13,433 nucleotides of DNA, taken from assembly GCA_045629925.1 (NCBI GenBank), contig JAZQSD010000132.1, forward strand, positions 1 through 13,433. The letters run 5' to 3'. Shown piece after piece: positions 7,333 through 13,101 of the stretch. Every line of letters begins with the position of its first letter. Position 1 is the first letter of the stretch. The stretch is from Brotonthovivens sp045629925. Lineage in GTDB: Bacteria > Bacillota > Clostridia > Lachnospirales > Lachnospiraceae. The position numbers and the translations under genes were made by a program. The notes beneath the pieces are model-generated. The model was not told the DNA's origin. It saw only the letters and a list, made by a program, of their open reading frames with translations, and ran no database searches.

Positions 7333-8121
7333 CTAGAATCTTACAGGGCCATTTTCCGCGATATACTCTAACGTTCCGTCCTCCAGCTCACGCACCCTCA
7401 GATCACACTGTACATTCTGGCTTGGATCCGGATGATCTTTCCAAAGATCATATAATTTTGGCAAAAATACCGGCCAGCGAGATGCCTCATACTCTGAATG
7501 ATTCTGATCATCTACAGGATCTACCGGCTTCTGATTTGGATCTTCCAATACGAATTCTGGTGGTTCAGAAATTCTTGTATTGCAGAACGCTGCTGCATAA
7601 TGCACACAGCCGCCCTCAACAGCTTCCCACATATGAACAGTAGAATCCACAAACTCGCCAAGGCGGTTGTAAATCCCTTCTACAATCACGTGCTCTAAAT
7701 GTGTAGTAAATGGAAACATATCAAGGCCCATTCGTTCAATCTTTACACCATTTCCACCAAAAACTGGATTTCCATCCCCTTTTGTCTCGGAAATCACCAA
7801 AGCAGAATTTAAGAATCCATATTCCCAAGGAGCCTTATCCCAATTGAAACGCTTGTGAGAACCTGGTGCCCAAAGATAATATCCTTTTTCCATATTTGCC
7901 CACCACCAGTCAATCATCTCCGGTGTCACTCCTGGCAGAAAATGCTGGCACTGCATTGTAAGCAAATATCCTCTCTCAGCAAACTCTGGCTTTAACTCCA
8001 ACTTTGGAAGTTCTGGATCTGGTCTTCCAAGAGGAGTAAATGGAAATGTCTTTACTGTTATATTTTCCTGAAATGGCATGTATGTCTGTCCGCCATTTGG
8101 GTTGTAATTAATTGTACTCAT
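7333..8121 (-). CDS. PhlG/phloretin-hydrolase-like protein (DAPG hydrolase family), putative C-C bond hydrolase
   Basis: 262 residues, soluble, no signal peptide. The segment HFLPGVTPEMIDWWWANM followed by GYYLWAPGSH resembles the start of the family containing 2,4-diacetylphloroglucinol hydrolase PhlG and the phloretin hydrolase of Eubacterium ramulus, zinc enzymes that cut a C-C bond between an aromatic ring and an acyl group. From memory those enzymes bind zinc through His, Glu, and a His-x3-Glu pair. Here His208-x3-Glu212 fits that pair, and His89 and Glu129 are the best candidates for the others, though the spacing between them is larger than I recall for PhlG. The ribosome site is odd: AAAGGAG lies about 30 bases before the ATG, with a small hairpin between. 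The gene is followed by a YczE/YitT-type membrane protein. The substrate is unproven; a flavonoid or other acylphenol is a guess from the family. Confidence 0.72.
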   Translation of the reverse strand: MSTINYNPNGGQTYMPFQENITVKTFPFTPLGRPDPELPKLELKPEFAERGYLLTMQCQHFLPGVTPEMIDWWWANMEKGYYLWAPGSHKRFNWDKAPWEYGFLNSALVISETKGDGNPVFGGNGVKIERMGLDMFPFTTHLEHVIVEGIYNRLGEFVDSTVHMWEAVEGGCVHYAAAFCNTRISEPPEFVLEDPNQKPVDPVDDQNHSEYEASRWPVFLPKLYDLWKDHPDPSQNVQCDLRVRELEDGTLEYIAENGPVRF

Positions 8122-8170
8122 ATCTAGTTTTTGCAGAAAAATCCTGCGCTCCTTTCAATCAAAATATACC

Positions 8171-8199
8171 ATTTTAACCATAGTCATATCATACAACAA
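8171..8199 (-). promoter_or_regulatory. Probable promoter of the hydrolase operon
   Basis: On the minus strand TTGTTG (8194-8199) lies 17 bp before TAAAAT (8171-8176). The -10 matches 5 of 6 bases, but the -35 only 3 of 6. It starts right at the end of the tRNA terminator, and no better candidate lies between that terminator and the ATG at 8121. Confidence 0.33.
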
Positions 8200-8246
8200 A
8201 AAAAGACTTCTGCAAACAGCCTTTCCCGTTAAACAGAAGTCTTTTT
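8198..8246. terminator. Terminator of the tRNA operon, possibly bidirectional
   Basis: GACTTCTG and CAGAAGTC arms (8205-8212, 8234-8241), extended by A/T pairs, enclose a 21-base loop. In the minus direction the stem is followed by seven U, ending the tRNA transcript just after tRNA-Lys. In the plus direction five U follow. Confidence 0.85.
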
Positions 8247-8247
8247 A

Positions 8248-8320
8248 TGAGACATCGGGGATTCGAACCCCGGACAACTTGATTAAAAGTCAAGTGCTCT
8301 ACCAACTGAGCTAATATCCC
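8248..8320 (-). tRNA. tRNA-Lys (anticodon TTT), downstream copy
   Basis: Full cloverleaf: acceptor GGGATAT pairs with ATGTCTC, anticodon arm CTTGA-CTTTTAA-TCAAG, T-loop TTCGAAT, discriminator A. No CCA is encoded. Its sequence is identical to the copy at 8798-8870. It is the last gene before the terminator. Confidence 0.96.
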
Positions 8321-8326
8321 ACAGAA

Positions 8327-8398
8327 CTGGGCTAGTTGGATTTGAACCAACGAATGTAGCAGTCAAAGTGCTATGCCTTACCCCTTGGCGATAGCCCA
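8327..8398 (-). tRNA. tRNA-Gln (anticodon TTG)
   Basis: Acceptor TGGGCTA pairs with TAGCCCA, anticodon arm TAGCA-CTTTGAC-TGCTA, T-loop TTCAAAT, discriminator G. This is the only tRNA of the downstream block without a counterpart in the upstream block. Confidence 0.96.
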
Positions 8399-8402
8399 AC
8401 AG

Positions 8403-8477
8403 GGTGGATAAAGGGATTCGAACCCTTGGCCTCCAGAGCCACAATCTGGCGCGCTAACCAACTGCGCTATACCCACC
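8403..8477 (-). tRNA. tRNA-His (anticodon GTG), downstream copy
   Basis: Acceptor GTGGGTA pairs with TATCCAC, anticodon arm CCAGA-TTGTGGC-TCTGG. The extra G at position -1, facing C73, is encoded, as expected for bacterial tRNA-His. Sequence identical to 8892-8966. Confidence 0.96.
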
Positions 8478-8483
8478 ATAAAA

Positions 8484-8557
<74 letters not shown>

Positions 8558-8574
8558 GAAAATCTCTACTTGTT

Positions 8575-8603
8575 ATCATACAAAACATCCTGGTGTTTGT
8601 AAA
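8575..8603 (-). promoter_or_regulatory. Internal sigma-A promoter within the tRNA array
   Basis: TTTACA (8598-8603) and TATGAT (8575-8580) are 17 bp apart on the minus strand, each 5 of 6 to consensus. The predicted start lies about 10 nt before tRNA-Arg. It would supply Arg-His-Gln-Lys independently of the upstream promoter. The corresponding spacer in the other block has a hairpin instead. Confidence 0.8.
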
Positions 8604-8616
8604 TGGGTAAAGAAAA

Positions 8617-8687
8617 AGCGGGTGATGGGAATCGAACCCACGTATCCAGCTTGGAAGGCTGGTGTTCTACCATTGAACTACACCCGC
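8617..8687 (-). tRNA. tRNA-Gly (anticodon TCC), downstream copy
   Basis: Acceptor GCGGGTG pairs with CACCCGC, anticodon arm CCAGC-CTTCCAA-GCTGG, T-loop TTCGATT, discriminator T as is common for bacterial tRNA-Gly. Sequence identical to 9078-9148. Confidence 0.96.
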
Positions 8688-8694
8688 ATGTAAA

Positions 8695-8769
8695 TCGGGG
8701 TGACAGGATTCGAACCTGCGACCTCCTGGTCCCAAACCAGGCGCTCTAGCCAAGCTGAGCCACACCCCG
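8695..8769 (-). tRNA. tRNA-Pro (anticodon TGG), downstream copy
   Basis: Acceptor CGGGGTG pairs with CACCCCG, anticodon arm CCTGG-TTTGGGA-CCAGG, T-loop TTCGAAT, discriminator A. Sequence identical to 9158-9232. No terminator is visible between it and tRNA-Lys at 8798, so read-through from the upstream block is likely. Confidence 0.96.
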
Positions 8770-8797
8770 TTATAAAATTGTTATCCTTTGTAGGAAA

Positions 8798-8870
8798 TGA
8801 GACATCGGGGATTCGAACCCCGGACAACTTGATTAAAAGTCAAGTGCTCTACCAACTGAGCTAATATCCC
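8798..8870 (-). tRNA. tRNA-Lys (anticodon TTT), upstream copy
   Basis: Same sequence and anticodon loop CTTTTAA as the copy at 8248-8320. It ends the upstream block. Confidence 0.96.
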
Positions 8871-8874
8871 ATTG

Positions 8875-8888
8875 TCAGCATTTGCTGA
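8875..8888 (-). other. Spacer hairpin between tRNA-His and tRNA-Lys
   Basis: TCAGCA and TGCTGA are a perfect inverted repeat with two central bases (five pairs with a four-base loop). No T-run follows, so it is more likely a processing or spacing element than a terminator. Confidence 0.4.
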
Positions 8889-8891
8889 AAG

Positions 8892-8966
8892 GGTGGATAA
8901 AGGGATTCGAACCCTTGGCCTCCAGAGCCACAATCTGGCGCGCTAACCAACTGCGCTATACCCACC
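8892..8966 (-). tRNA. tRNA-His (anticodon GTG), upstream copy
   Basis: Same sequence as 8403-8477, including the encoded G at -1 and the facing C73. Confidence 0.96.
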
Positions 8967-8973
8967 ATATAAA

Positions 8974-9047
<74 letters not shown>

Positions 9048-9056
9048 ATATGTATC

Positions 9057-9076
9057 AAAAAACCAGTTTCCACTGG
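9057..9076 (-). terminator. Terminator-like hairpin inside the tRNA operon
   Basis: In minus-strand RNA, CCAGU-GGAA-ACUGG (five pairs, GNRA-type loop) is followed at once by six U. It lies between tRNA-Gly and tRNA-Arg of the upstream block. The stem is short, so partial termination or 3' trimming protection is more likely than a full stop. No promoter follows before tRNA-Arg. Confidence 0.45.
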
Positions 9077-9077
9077 A

Positions 9078-9148
9078 AGCGGGTGATGGGAATCGAACCC
9101 ACGTATCCAGCTTGGAAGGCTGGTGTTCTACCATTGAACTACACCCGC
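9078..9148 (-). tRNA. tRNA-Gly (anticodon TCC), upstream copy
   Basis: Same sequence as 8617-8687, anticodon loop CTTCCAA. The terminator-like hairpin begins directly after its 3' end. Confidence 0.96.
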
Positions 9149-9157
9149 ATAAAAAAA

Positions 9158-9232
9158 TCGGGGTGACAGGATTCGAACCTGCGACCTCCTGGTCCCAAAC
9201 CAGGCGCTCTAGCCAAGCTGAGCCACACCCCG
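9158..9232 (-). tRNA. tRNA-Pro (anticodon TGG), upstream copy
   Basis: Same sequence as 8695-8769, anticodon loop TTTGGGA. It is the first gene of the array, about 33 nt after the predicted start of transcription, and is followed by seven T in the spacer to tRNA-Gly. Confidence 0.96.
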
Positions 9233-9272
9233 TTTTTTGGTGTTTTCTCGTCTTTTCCGTGACGCAAGGATT

Positions 9273-9301
9273 ATTATATGTCAGTTCAAAAGAAATGTCA
9301 A
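9273..9301 (-). promoter_or_regulatory. Perfect-consensus sigma-A promoter of the tRNA array
   Basis: TTGACA (9296-9301) and TATAAT (9273-9278) are exactly 17 bp apart on the minus strand, with A/T-rich sequence upstream that could act as an UP element. Such strength fits a stable-RNA operon. It lies about 30 bp after the stop of the phosphodiesterase gene. Confidence 0.92.
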
Positions 9302-9328
9302 CAAAAAATTTTTATTTTTTTTGCTTTT

Positions 9329-9808
9329 TTACAGATGATTTTGTTTGATTTTATACTCACCATTTTCATCCACTTCCAACACTGCATAAGACGGGCGTGA
9401 ACCCCATGGTCTTGGATATGATATACTTCCAGGATTTAGAATGATCAAATCTTCGTTTTCATCCAAATAAGGCACATGGGTATGTCCATACATAACCATA
9501 TCCACCTCATGCTCTCTGGCCTGATACTCAAGGCGAAGCAACCCACTGTTAACTCCGGCCCGATGACCATGGCAGATCAAGATTCTATAATCCTCTACCT
9601 GAATGATTTTTTCTGTCTCCAAGCTAGGGTCCCGATCCATATTTCCCGCAATCACCTCCACAGGACATTTTGCAACCTGCACTAGTTCTTCCTGATCCAC
9701 TTCCGAATCCCCTAGATGAATCATCAGATCAAAGGTTGCTTCCTGTTGCAAAACCTGCTCCAAATTTTCGTGATTACCATGTGTATCGCTGACGATCAAA
9801 ACTCTCAT
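9329..9808 (-). CDS. YfcE/YsnB-like metallophosphoesterase
   Basis: 159 residues, cytosolic, the full length of the small MJ0936/YfcE-type phosphodiesterases. The two-metal site is complete: Asp8-x-His10 (SDTHGN), Asp34 (LGDSE), Asn56 (GNMD), His80 (CHGH) and GHTH at 108-111. The physiological substrate of the YsnB group is not clear. It follows the RdgB gene by 25 bases, the same order as rdgB-ysnB in Bacillus subtilis, which supports the assignment. The ribosome site is weak (AAGAG). I see no GC-rich terminator after its stop, so some read-through into the tRNA array is possible. Confidence 0.92.
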   Translation of the reverse strand: MRVLIVSDTHGNHENLEQVLQQEATFDLMIHLGDSEVDQEELVQVAKCPVEVIAGNMDRDPSLETEKIIQVEDYRILICHGHRAGVNSGLLRLEYQAREHEVDMVMYGHTHVPYLDENEDLIILNPGSISYPRPWGSRPSYAVLEVDENGEYKIKQNHL

Positions 9809-9833
9809 TTTCTCTTGTTTATACCTGTCTCTT

Positions 9834-10430
9834 CTATATATTATACTCTTTTAACACTTGGCAGATTGCACGCAGCGCATTGCCGCGATGGCTTCTGGCA
9901 TTCTTATCTTCCATAGAAAGCTCAGCAGTAGAACAATCCAGATCATGCACATAGAAAATAGGATCATAGCCAAATCCATTTTCTCCAGCCGGCTCCCAGC
10001 CAATATATCCTTCAATAGTTCCTCGCACAGTAACAGGCTCATGTCCTGGCACCACAGCAGCAATAGCACAAACAAATCGGGCTGTTCTGTCTTCTTTTGG
10101 AACTCCCTCTAATTTGTCAATCAGAGCTTGGTTCTTAATATCATAAGATGTATCTTCTCCCATAAAACGCGCTGAATGTACTCCAGGTGCTTTGTCAAGA
10201 TAATCAATCTCCAAACCAGAATCGTCTGCCAAAACGATATCTCCGCATTTTTCAGCAACTGCCATCGCTTTAATCAAGGCATTCTCTTCAAAAGTGGCAC
10301 CATTTTCTTCTACATCAATAGAAATGCCCGCCTCTTTCATAGATAAGATCTCAAGATTCAAGTCTTTTAAAATCTCACGAATCTCGATCATTTTATTTTT
10401 ATTCCCGGTTGCAAAAATCAATCTCTGCAT
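9834..10430 (-). CDS. rdgB: XTP/dITP pyrophosphatase (RdgB/Ham1 family)
   Basis: 198 residues, the standard family length. It hydrolyses XTP, ITP and dITP to the monophosphates, keeping deaminated purines out of nucleic acids. Family signatures are all present: FATGNKNK at 6-13 (phosphate binding), TFEENA (46-51), the catalytic ADDSGLEI (68-75, Asp70 as base), PGVHSAR (82-88), FGYDPIF (153-159) and SHRGNAL (180-186). An AGAGG site lies eight bases before the ATG. The gene starts 30 bases after the methyltransferase stop and leads directly into the phosphodiesterase gene, so they share a transcript. Confidence 0.97.
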   Translation of the reverse strand: MQRLIFATGNKNKMIEIREILKDLNLEILSMKEAGISIDVEENGATFEENALIKAMAVAEKCGDIVLADDSGLEIDYLDKAPGVHSARFMGEDTSYDIKNQALIDKLEGVPKEDRTARFVCAIAAVVPGHEPVTVRGTIEGYIGWEPAGENGFGYDPIFYVHDLDCSTAELSMEDKNARSHRGNALRAICQVLKEYNI

Positions 10431-10460
10431 TATGTAAACCTCTTTTTGTATGGATTAAAA

Positions 10461-11612
10461 TTATGCTTTCTTCTTTGGTGGCTTTGGACCCAAAAACTGA
10501 TAAAAATATGTTTTTATCATGCCGTTGTAAATCTTACGGTTTTTATCCGCTTTTCTTCCAATGTAACGTTCTGTATCTTCATAGGATGTAATCAAAAATG
10601 CTGACCAGCTATCCAGCTGTCTAATTGCCTGTCCAATCTCCGTGTAAAGAGCTGGCAACGCTTCTTTCTCTTCCAAACGTTCGCCATAAGGAGGGTTTGT
10701 GATCACAAATCCGTATTTCTTTGGATGTCTCAGATCTGCAACTGCACGCTGCTGGAAATGGATCAAGTGATCAACGCCTGCTCGTTTTGCATTTTCTCTT
10801 GCAGCCTTCACTACATCTCCATCAATATCATATCCCTGAATATCTGTTTTAACATCCAGATTGATCTGTTCCTTTGCTTCCTGACGAATCTCATCCCACA
10901 ATTCTGGTTCAATGAGATTCAGCCACTTCTCAGCTGTAAAAGAACGTTTCATACCAGGTGCAATATTAGCTGCAATCATTGCCGCCTCAATAGGAAACGT
11001 GCCACTTCCGCAAAACGGATCCACCAATATACGGTCGGCTCTCCATGGAGTGAACATAATCAATGCTGCCGCCAAAGTTTCTGTAATAGGAGCCTTACTG
11101 GTCATTGTACGATATCCACGCTTGTGAAGAGAATCTCCAGAAGTATCAATAGCAACTGTTACTTCATCCTTCATTAAAAACACGCGAATTGGATATGCTG
11201 CACCAGACTCTTCAAACCAGTCAACTTTATATACTTTTTTCAGTCGCTCTACAATCGCCTTTTTTACAATAGACTGAATGTCTGACGGGCTAAAAAGTTT
11301 GCTTTTGATAGAAGATGCTTTTGCCACCCAGAACTTAGCATCCTTTGGAAGAAACTCTTCCCATGGAAGTGCTTTTACCGCTTCGAACAACTCATCAAAA
11401 GTTTCCGCATGAAAGCTTCCTGCTTTAAGCAAAACACGCTCTGCCGTACGCAAAAAAACATTGGCTCTGCAGATTGCCTCAGCATCTCCTTCAAAAGTTA
11501 CTCTTCCGTCCTCAACCTGAGAAATCTCGTATCCCAAATCATATATTTCACGTTTAAGCACCGTTTCCATCCCAAAATGACATGGTGCAATCAATTCAAA
11601 TGTGTTCATCAT
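10461..11612 (-). CDS. THUMP-domain class I RNA methyltransferase (RlmL N-terminal/YpsC type)
   Basis: 383 residues from the chosen start. An N-terminal ferredoxin-like and THUMP RNA-binding region (about 1-155) precedes a Rossmann methyltransferase domain with SAM motif I DPFCGSGT (198-205) and catalytic motif IV NPPYGERL (307-314), typical of N2-guanine methylation of RNA. Relatives such as the RlmL N-terminal domain act on 23S rRNA G2445. The chain ends in a basic PKPPKKKA tail. The reading frame is open 20 codons further up, but only MMNTFELIAP matches the family's start. An AAGGA sits 11 bases before this ATG, inside a small ACAAG-GATA-CTTGT hairpin that may mask it. A start one codon later (11609) is equally acceptable. 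Confidence 0.92.
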   Translation of the reverse strand: MMNTFELIAPCHFGMETVLKREIYDLGYEISQVEDGRVTFEGDAEAICRANVFLRTAERVLLKAGSFHAETFDELFEAVKALPWEEFLPKDAKFWVAKASSIKSKLFSPSDIQSIVKKAIVERLKKVYKVDWFEESGAAYPIRVFLMKDEVTVAIDTSGDSLHKRGYRTMTSKAPITETLAAALIMFTPWRADRILVDPFCGSGTFPIEAAMIAANIAPGMKRSFTAEKWLNLIEPELWDEIRQEAKEQINLDVKTDIQGYDIDGDVVKAARENAKRAGVDHLIHFQQRAVADLRHPKKYGFVITNPPYGERLEEKEALPALYTEIGQAIRQLDSWSAFLITSYEDTERYIGRKADKNRKIYNGMIKTYFYQFLGPKPPKKKA

Positions 11613-11692
11613 TGTCACAAGTATCCTTGTAATCCTTTCTATATTTGAAAAGAAACTTTTCCTAACTATCATATAGATTCTGTCTTAAACTG

Positions 11693-11989
11693 TCAATGCG
11701 ATTTCATATAAGCATCTATTCCCCCGGCAACCGTTCCCATTCGATATCCCAGCTGGTCAAACTTCTTACATACATGAAGACTCGACACACCTCTTTGACA
11801 GCAAACAATATACAATGGACTTTTTCCTTTCCTTTTCAAAAACAGACCCAGCTCCTTCTCAGACAAACAAAGCGCTCCTTCTATATGAAATTCTTTATAC
11901 GCCGCTTTATCTCGAATATCGATAAATACTACATTGCTTTTGCCAATATATTTTTCTACTTCCCGTGAACTGATCACTCTGATTCCCAC
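11693..11989 (-). CDS. Single-domain rhodanese-like sulfurtransferase
   Basis: 98 residues, one rhodanese domain. Visible are DIRDKAAYKEFHIEGAL (the conserved Asp and HI-GA segment), the active-site loop CQRGVSS with the likely persulfide Cys at residue 64, preceded by a second Cys at 63, and the closing GGIDAY. Sulfur transfer from a thiol donor is the family role; the acceptor is unknown. I chose the GTG at 11989 because an AGAGG site lies eight bases before it. An in-frame TTG two codons earlier is too close to that site. It lies 80 bases before the THUMP methyltransferase gene in the same direction, with no terminator between, and is the likely first gene of that operon. Confidence 0.9.
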   Translation of the reverse strand: MGIRVISSREVEKYIGKSNVVFIDIRDKAAYKEFHIEGALCLSEKELGLFLKRKGKSPLYIVCCQRGVSSLHVCKKFDQLGYRMGTVAGGIDAYMKSH

Positions 11990-12017
11990 ATGCAAAACCT
12001 CTTTCTTCTATAAGAAT

Positions 12018-12044
12018 AAAAACAGGTTCAATGAACCTGTTTTT
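12018..12044. terminator. Bidirectional rho-independent terminator
   Basis: A perfect 12-bp palindrome, AAAAACAGGTTC and its complement around AAT, with T-runs on both sides. In the minus direction it ends the small Asn/Ala-rich protein gene about 40 nt after its stop. Confidence 0.9.
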
Positions 12045-12081
12045 ATATAATATGCAGTAACTGTGCAATTGTTATCTGAGC

Positions 12082-12270
12082 CTATTTGCAATTAGTTTCT
12101 TTGTTTGTTCCAGCAGTGTTTTTTCCGGAAGCACTATTATTTGCGTTAGATGCGCTGTTTGCTGCATTTTTAGAAGCTTCATCATAAGCATTTTTGCTCA
12201 CCGCTTTACTCTGAGATGCAGAATTTTTTGCATTTTTAGCATTCATGCTTTTTTCAGAATTCTTTGCCAT
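12082..12270 (-). CDS. Small Asn/Ala/Ser/Lys-rich protein of unknown function
   Basis: 62 residues, of which roughly three quarters are Asn, Ala, Ser or Lys, with repeated KN(A/S) units such as KNAKNSAS, SKNAYDEASKNAANSAS and NANNSASGKN. There is no hydrophobic core, signal peptide or membrane segment. It has one Cys next to the C-terminus and is basic overall. It is likely disordered and heat-soluble. I do not recognise the family; its size and composition suggest a spore-associated or nucleic-acid-binding small protein, without any motif to prove it. A perfect AGGAGG site nine bases before the ATG and a strong terminator after the stop show that it is a real, separately transcribed gene. 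No good sigma-A promoter is visible; GTATA and GATAATACGA 17 bp apart look only loosely like a forespore sigma site. Confidence 0.78.
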   Translation of the reverse strand: MAKNSEKSMNAKNAKNSASQSKAVSKNAYDEASKNAANSASNANNSASGKNTAGTNKETNCK

Positions 12271-12353
12271 TTTTCAAATCCTCCTAATAAAAATAAGTTA
12301 CATTCGTATTATCTCTCGCAAGCAAAAAAATATACTTTCCAAAATTTATTTTA

Positions 12354-12368
12354 ATTGCAATTTGCAAT
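12354..12368. promoter_or_regulatory. Perfect 7-1-7 dyad over the sRNA promoter -35 (operator candidate)
   Basis: ATTGCAA-T-TTGCAAT covers the whole -35 hexamer of the plus-strand promoter. A protein bound here would block that promoter, and it could also affect the divergent small-protein gene. The binding protein is not identifiable from the window. Confidence 0.5.
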
Positions 12369-12383
12369 AAAAAGGTATATAAT
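12355..12383 (+). promoter_or_regulatory. Sigma-A promoter of a plus-strand small RNA
   Basis: TTGCAA (12355-12360, 4 of 6) and a perfect TATAAT (12378-12383) are separated by exactly 17 bp. No coding gene lies downstream on this strand. The predicted start is at about 12388-12391. Confidence 0.7.
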
Positions 12384-12387
12384 GCAT

Positions 12388-12494
12388 ACTGAAGGGAATT
12401 TTGTATCAATTCTCTTCAGTTATACCCCTTATTAATTATTTATACTCCCCTCATAGAAAAAACCAATGGCTCCCCCATTGGTTTTTTCTTTTTT
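12388..12494 (+). ncRNA. Probable small regulatory RNA, about 105 nt
   Basis: The unit has a promoter, a 5' hairpin, a C-rich single-stranded middle and a 3' terminator, with no convincing reading frame. The 5' hairpin (12388-12420) has 13 continuous pairs, one of them G-U, around a seven-base loop. That G-U would be an A-C mismatch in minus-strand RNA, so the structure fits plus-strand transcription. The middle (12421-12455) is unpaired A/U-rich sequence carrying ACCCCUU and CUCCCCUC. The terminator loop carries CUCCC. Repeated unpaired C-runs are how Firmicute sRNAs such as RoxS/RsaE contact the G-rich ribosome sites of target mRNAs; the similarity is in design only, and I do not recognise the sequence as a known family. 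It is the only plus-strand gene I can support in the window. Confidence 0.62.
12457..12488. terminator. Bidirectional terminator: 3' end of the small RNA and of the HAAS gene
   Basis: CCAATGG and CCATTGG arms (12463-12469, 12475-12481) with a CTCCC loop are flanked by A and T runs that extend the stem. T-runs follow in both directions. In the minus direction it lies about 80 nt after the HAAS-protein stop. Confidence 0.9.
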
Positions 12495-12564
12495 ATGCTA
12501 TATTTAATTCATTTTACATACTATTTCTACGTACTTTTTCGGATTTATTCAGCTTATTTTGCCT

Positions 12565-12999
12565 TTACTGCATTCTTAATCCTGGGAAAATAGTAGACAA
12601 GATTACAAAAATAACAAGCACAATGCCCAAAATTAAAAATGTTCCATACCAGGAATTAAGTTTTAATTTTCCTAATCTCACATCCCATCCTGTCTTTGGA
12701 TCAAAATTTGCCTGAATTCCTCTCTCTGGATTATTGATCATAGCGTTAATTTCTTCTGGTGTACGTTCATCCCAAATACTTTTCTTAGAACTTGGATCTT
12801 CTCCTGCTGCGTAAGAATTTAAAATTAATTCAGCGATTTTAGTCGGGTCACCAAGCTTACGCATTACCTGGTCAATAGACTTTCCACTATTCATTTCTTC
12901 AACGATATAATTTCGATACAGATTGACCTGATAATCAATCTGGTCTGGTTTTAATTTCCCCATAAGTTCTGCTTTCAATGCATATAAAAAATCATCCAT
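12565..12999 (-). CDS. HAAS-domain (DUF1700-like) membrane protein
   Basis: 144 residues. The N-terminal helical part (MDDFLYALKAELMGKL through GDPTKIAELIL, residues 1-60) has the HAAS signature, in which an alternately charged helix is followed by a Leu-Gly-Asp-Pro turn. A hydrophilic linker leads to one membrane helix (about 116-138) near the C-terminus. HAAS proteins usually sit next to a PadR-type repressor and are thought to be signalling partners of it. No such regulator is visible here, where tRNAs lie upstream and a terminator downstream. I chose the ATG at 12999, with AGAGG seven bases before it; a TTG seven codons earlier would put the ribosome site inside the gene. Confidence 0.87.
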   Translation of the reverse strand: MDDFLYALKAELMGKLKPDQIDYQVNLYRNYIVEEMNSGKSIDQVMRKLGDPTKIAELILNSYAAGEDPSSKKSIWDERTPEEINAMINNPERGIQANFDPKTGWDVRLGKLKLNSWYGTFLILGIVLVIFVILSTIFPGLRMQ

Positions 13000-13092
13000 A
13001 GATATACCTCTCTGTAACAATATTTGTAATTATAATTTCTTTCAATTAGAAAAAATCACAACTTTAAATTTCTGTTTTGTCTCACGAAAATC

Positions 13093-13101
13093 ATTATATC
13101 A
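13093..13101 (-). promoter_or_regulatory. Extended -10 promoter of the HAAS gene
   Basis: On the minus strand TGATATAAT combines a perfect TATAAT (13093-13098) with the TG-N extension. The -35 region is poor (GTGTTA at 17 bp), as is usual for extended -10 promoters. The predicted leader is about 87 nt. Confidence 0.7.

Noticed and set aside
8248..8320. tRNA genes as phage or integrative-element attachment sites
   Set aside because: No integrase gene and no truncated tRNA 3' copy outside the two full blocks are visible in the window.
9299..9330. A/T-rich stretch after the phosphodiesterase gene as a terminator
   Set aside because: It has T and A runs but no GC-containing stem; it is better explained as the upstream region of the tRNA promoter.
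11693..11989. Functional link of rhodanese and THUMP methyltransferase to 4-thiouridine synthesis
   Set aside because: ThiI combines THUMP with a PP-loop ATPase; here the THUMP protein has methyltransferase motifs (DPFCGSGT, NPPY), so adjacency alone does not support thiolation.
12401..12715. Plus-strand frame of 104 codons starting in the small RNA
   Set aside because: It starts at a TTG in the loop of the 5' hairpin without a ribosome site, runs through the terminator and continues antisense to the HAAS gene.
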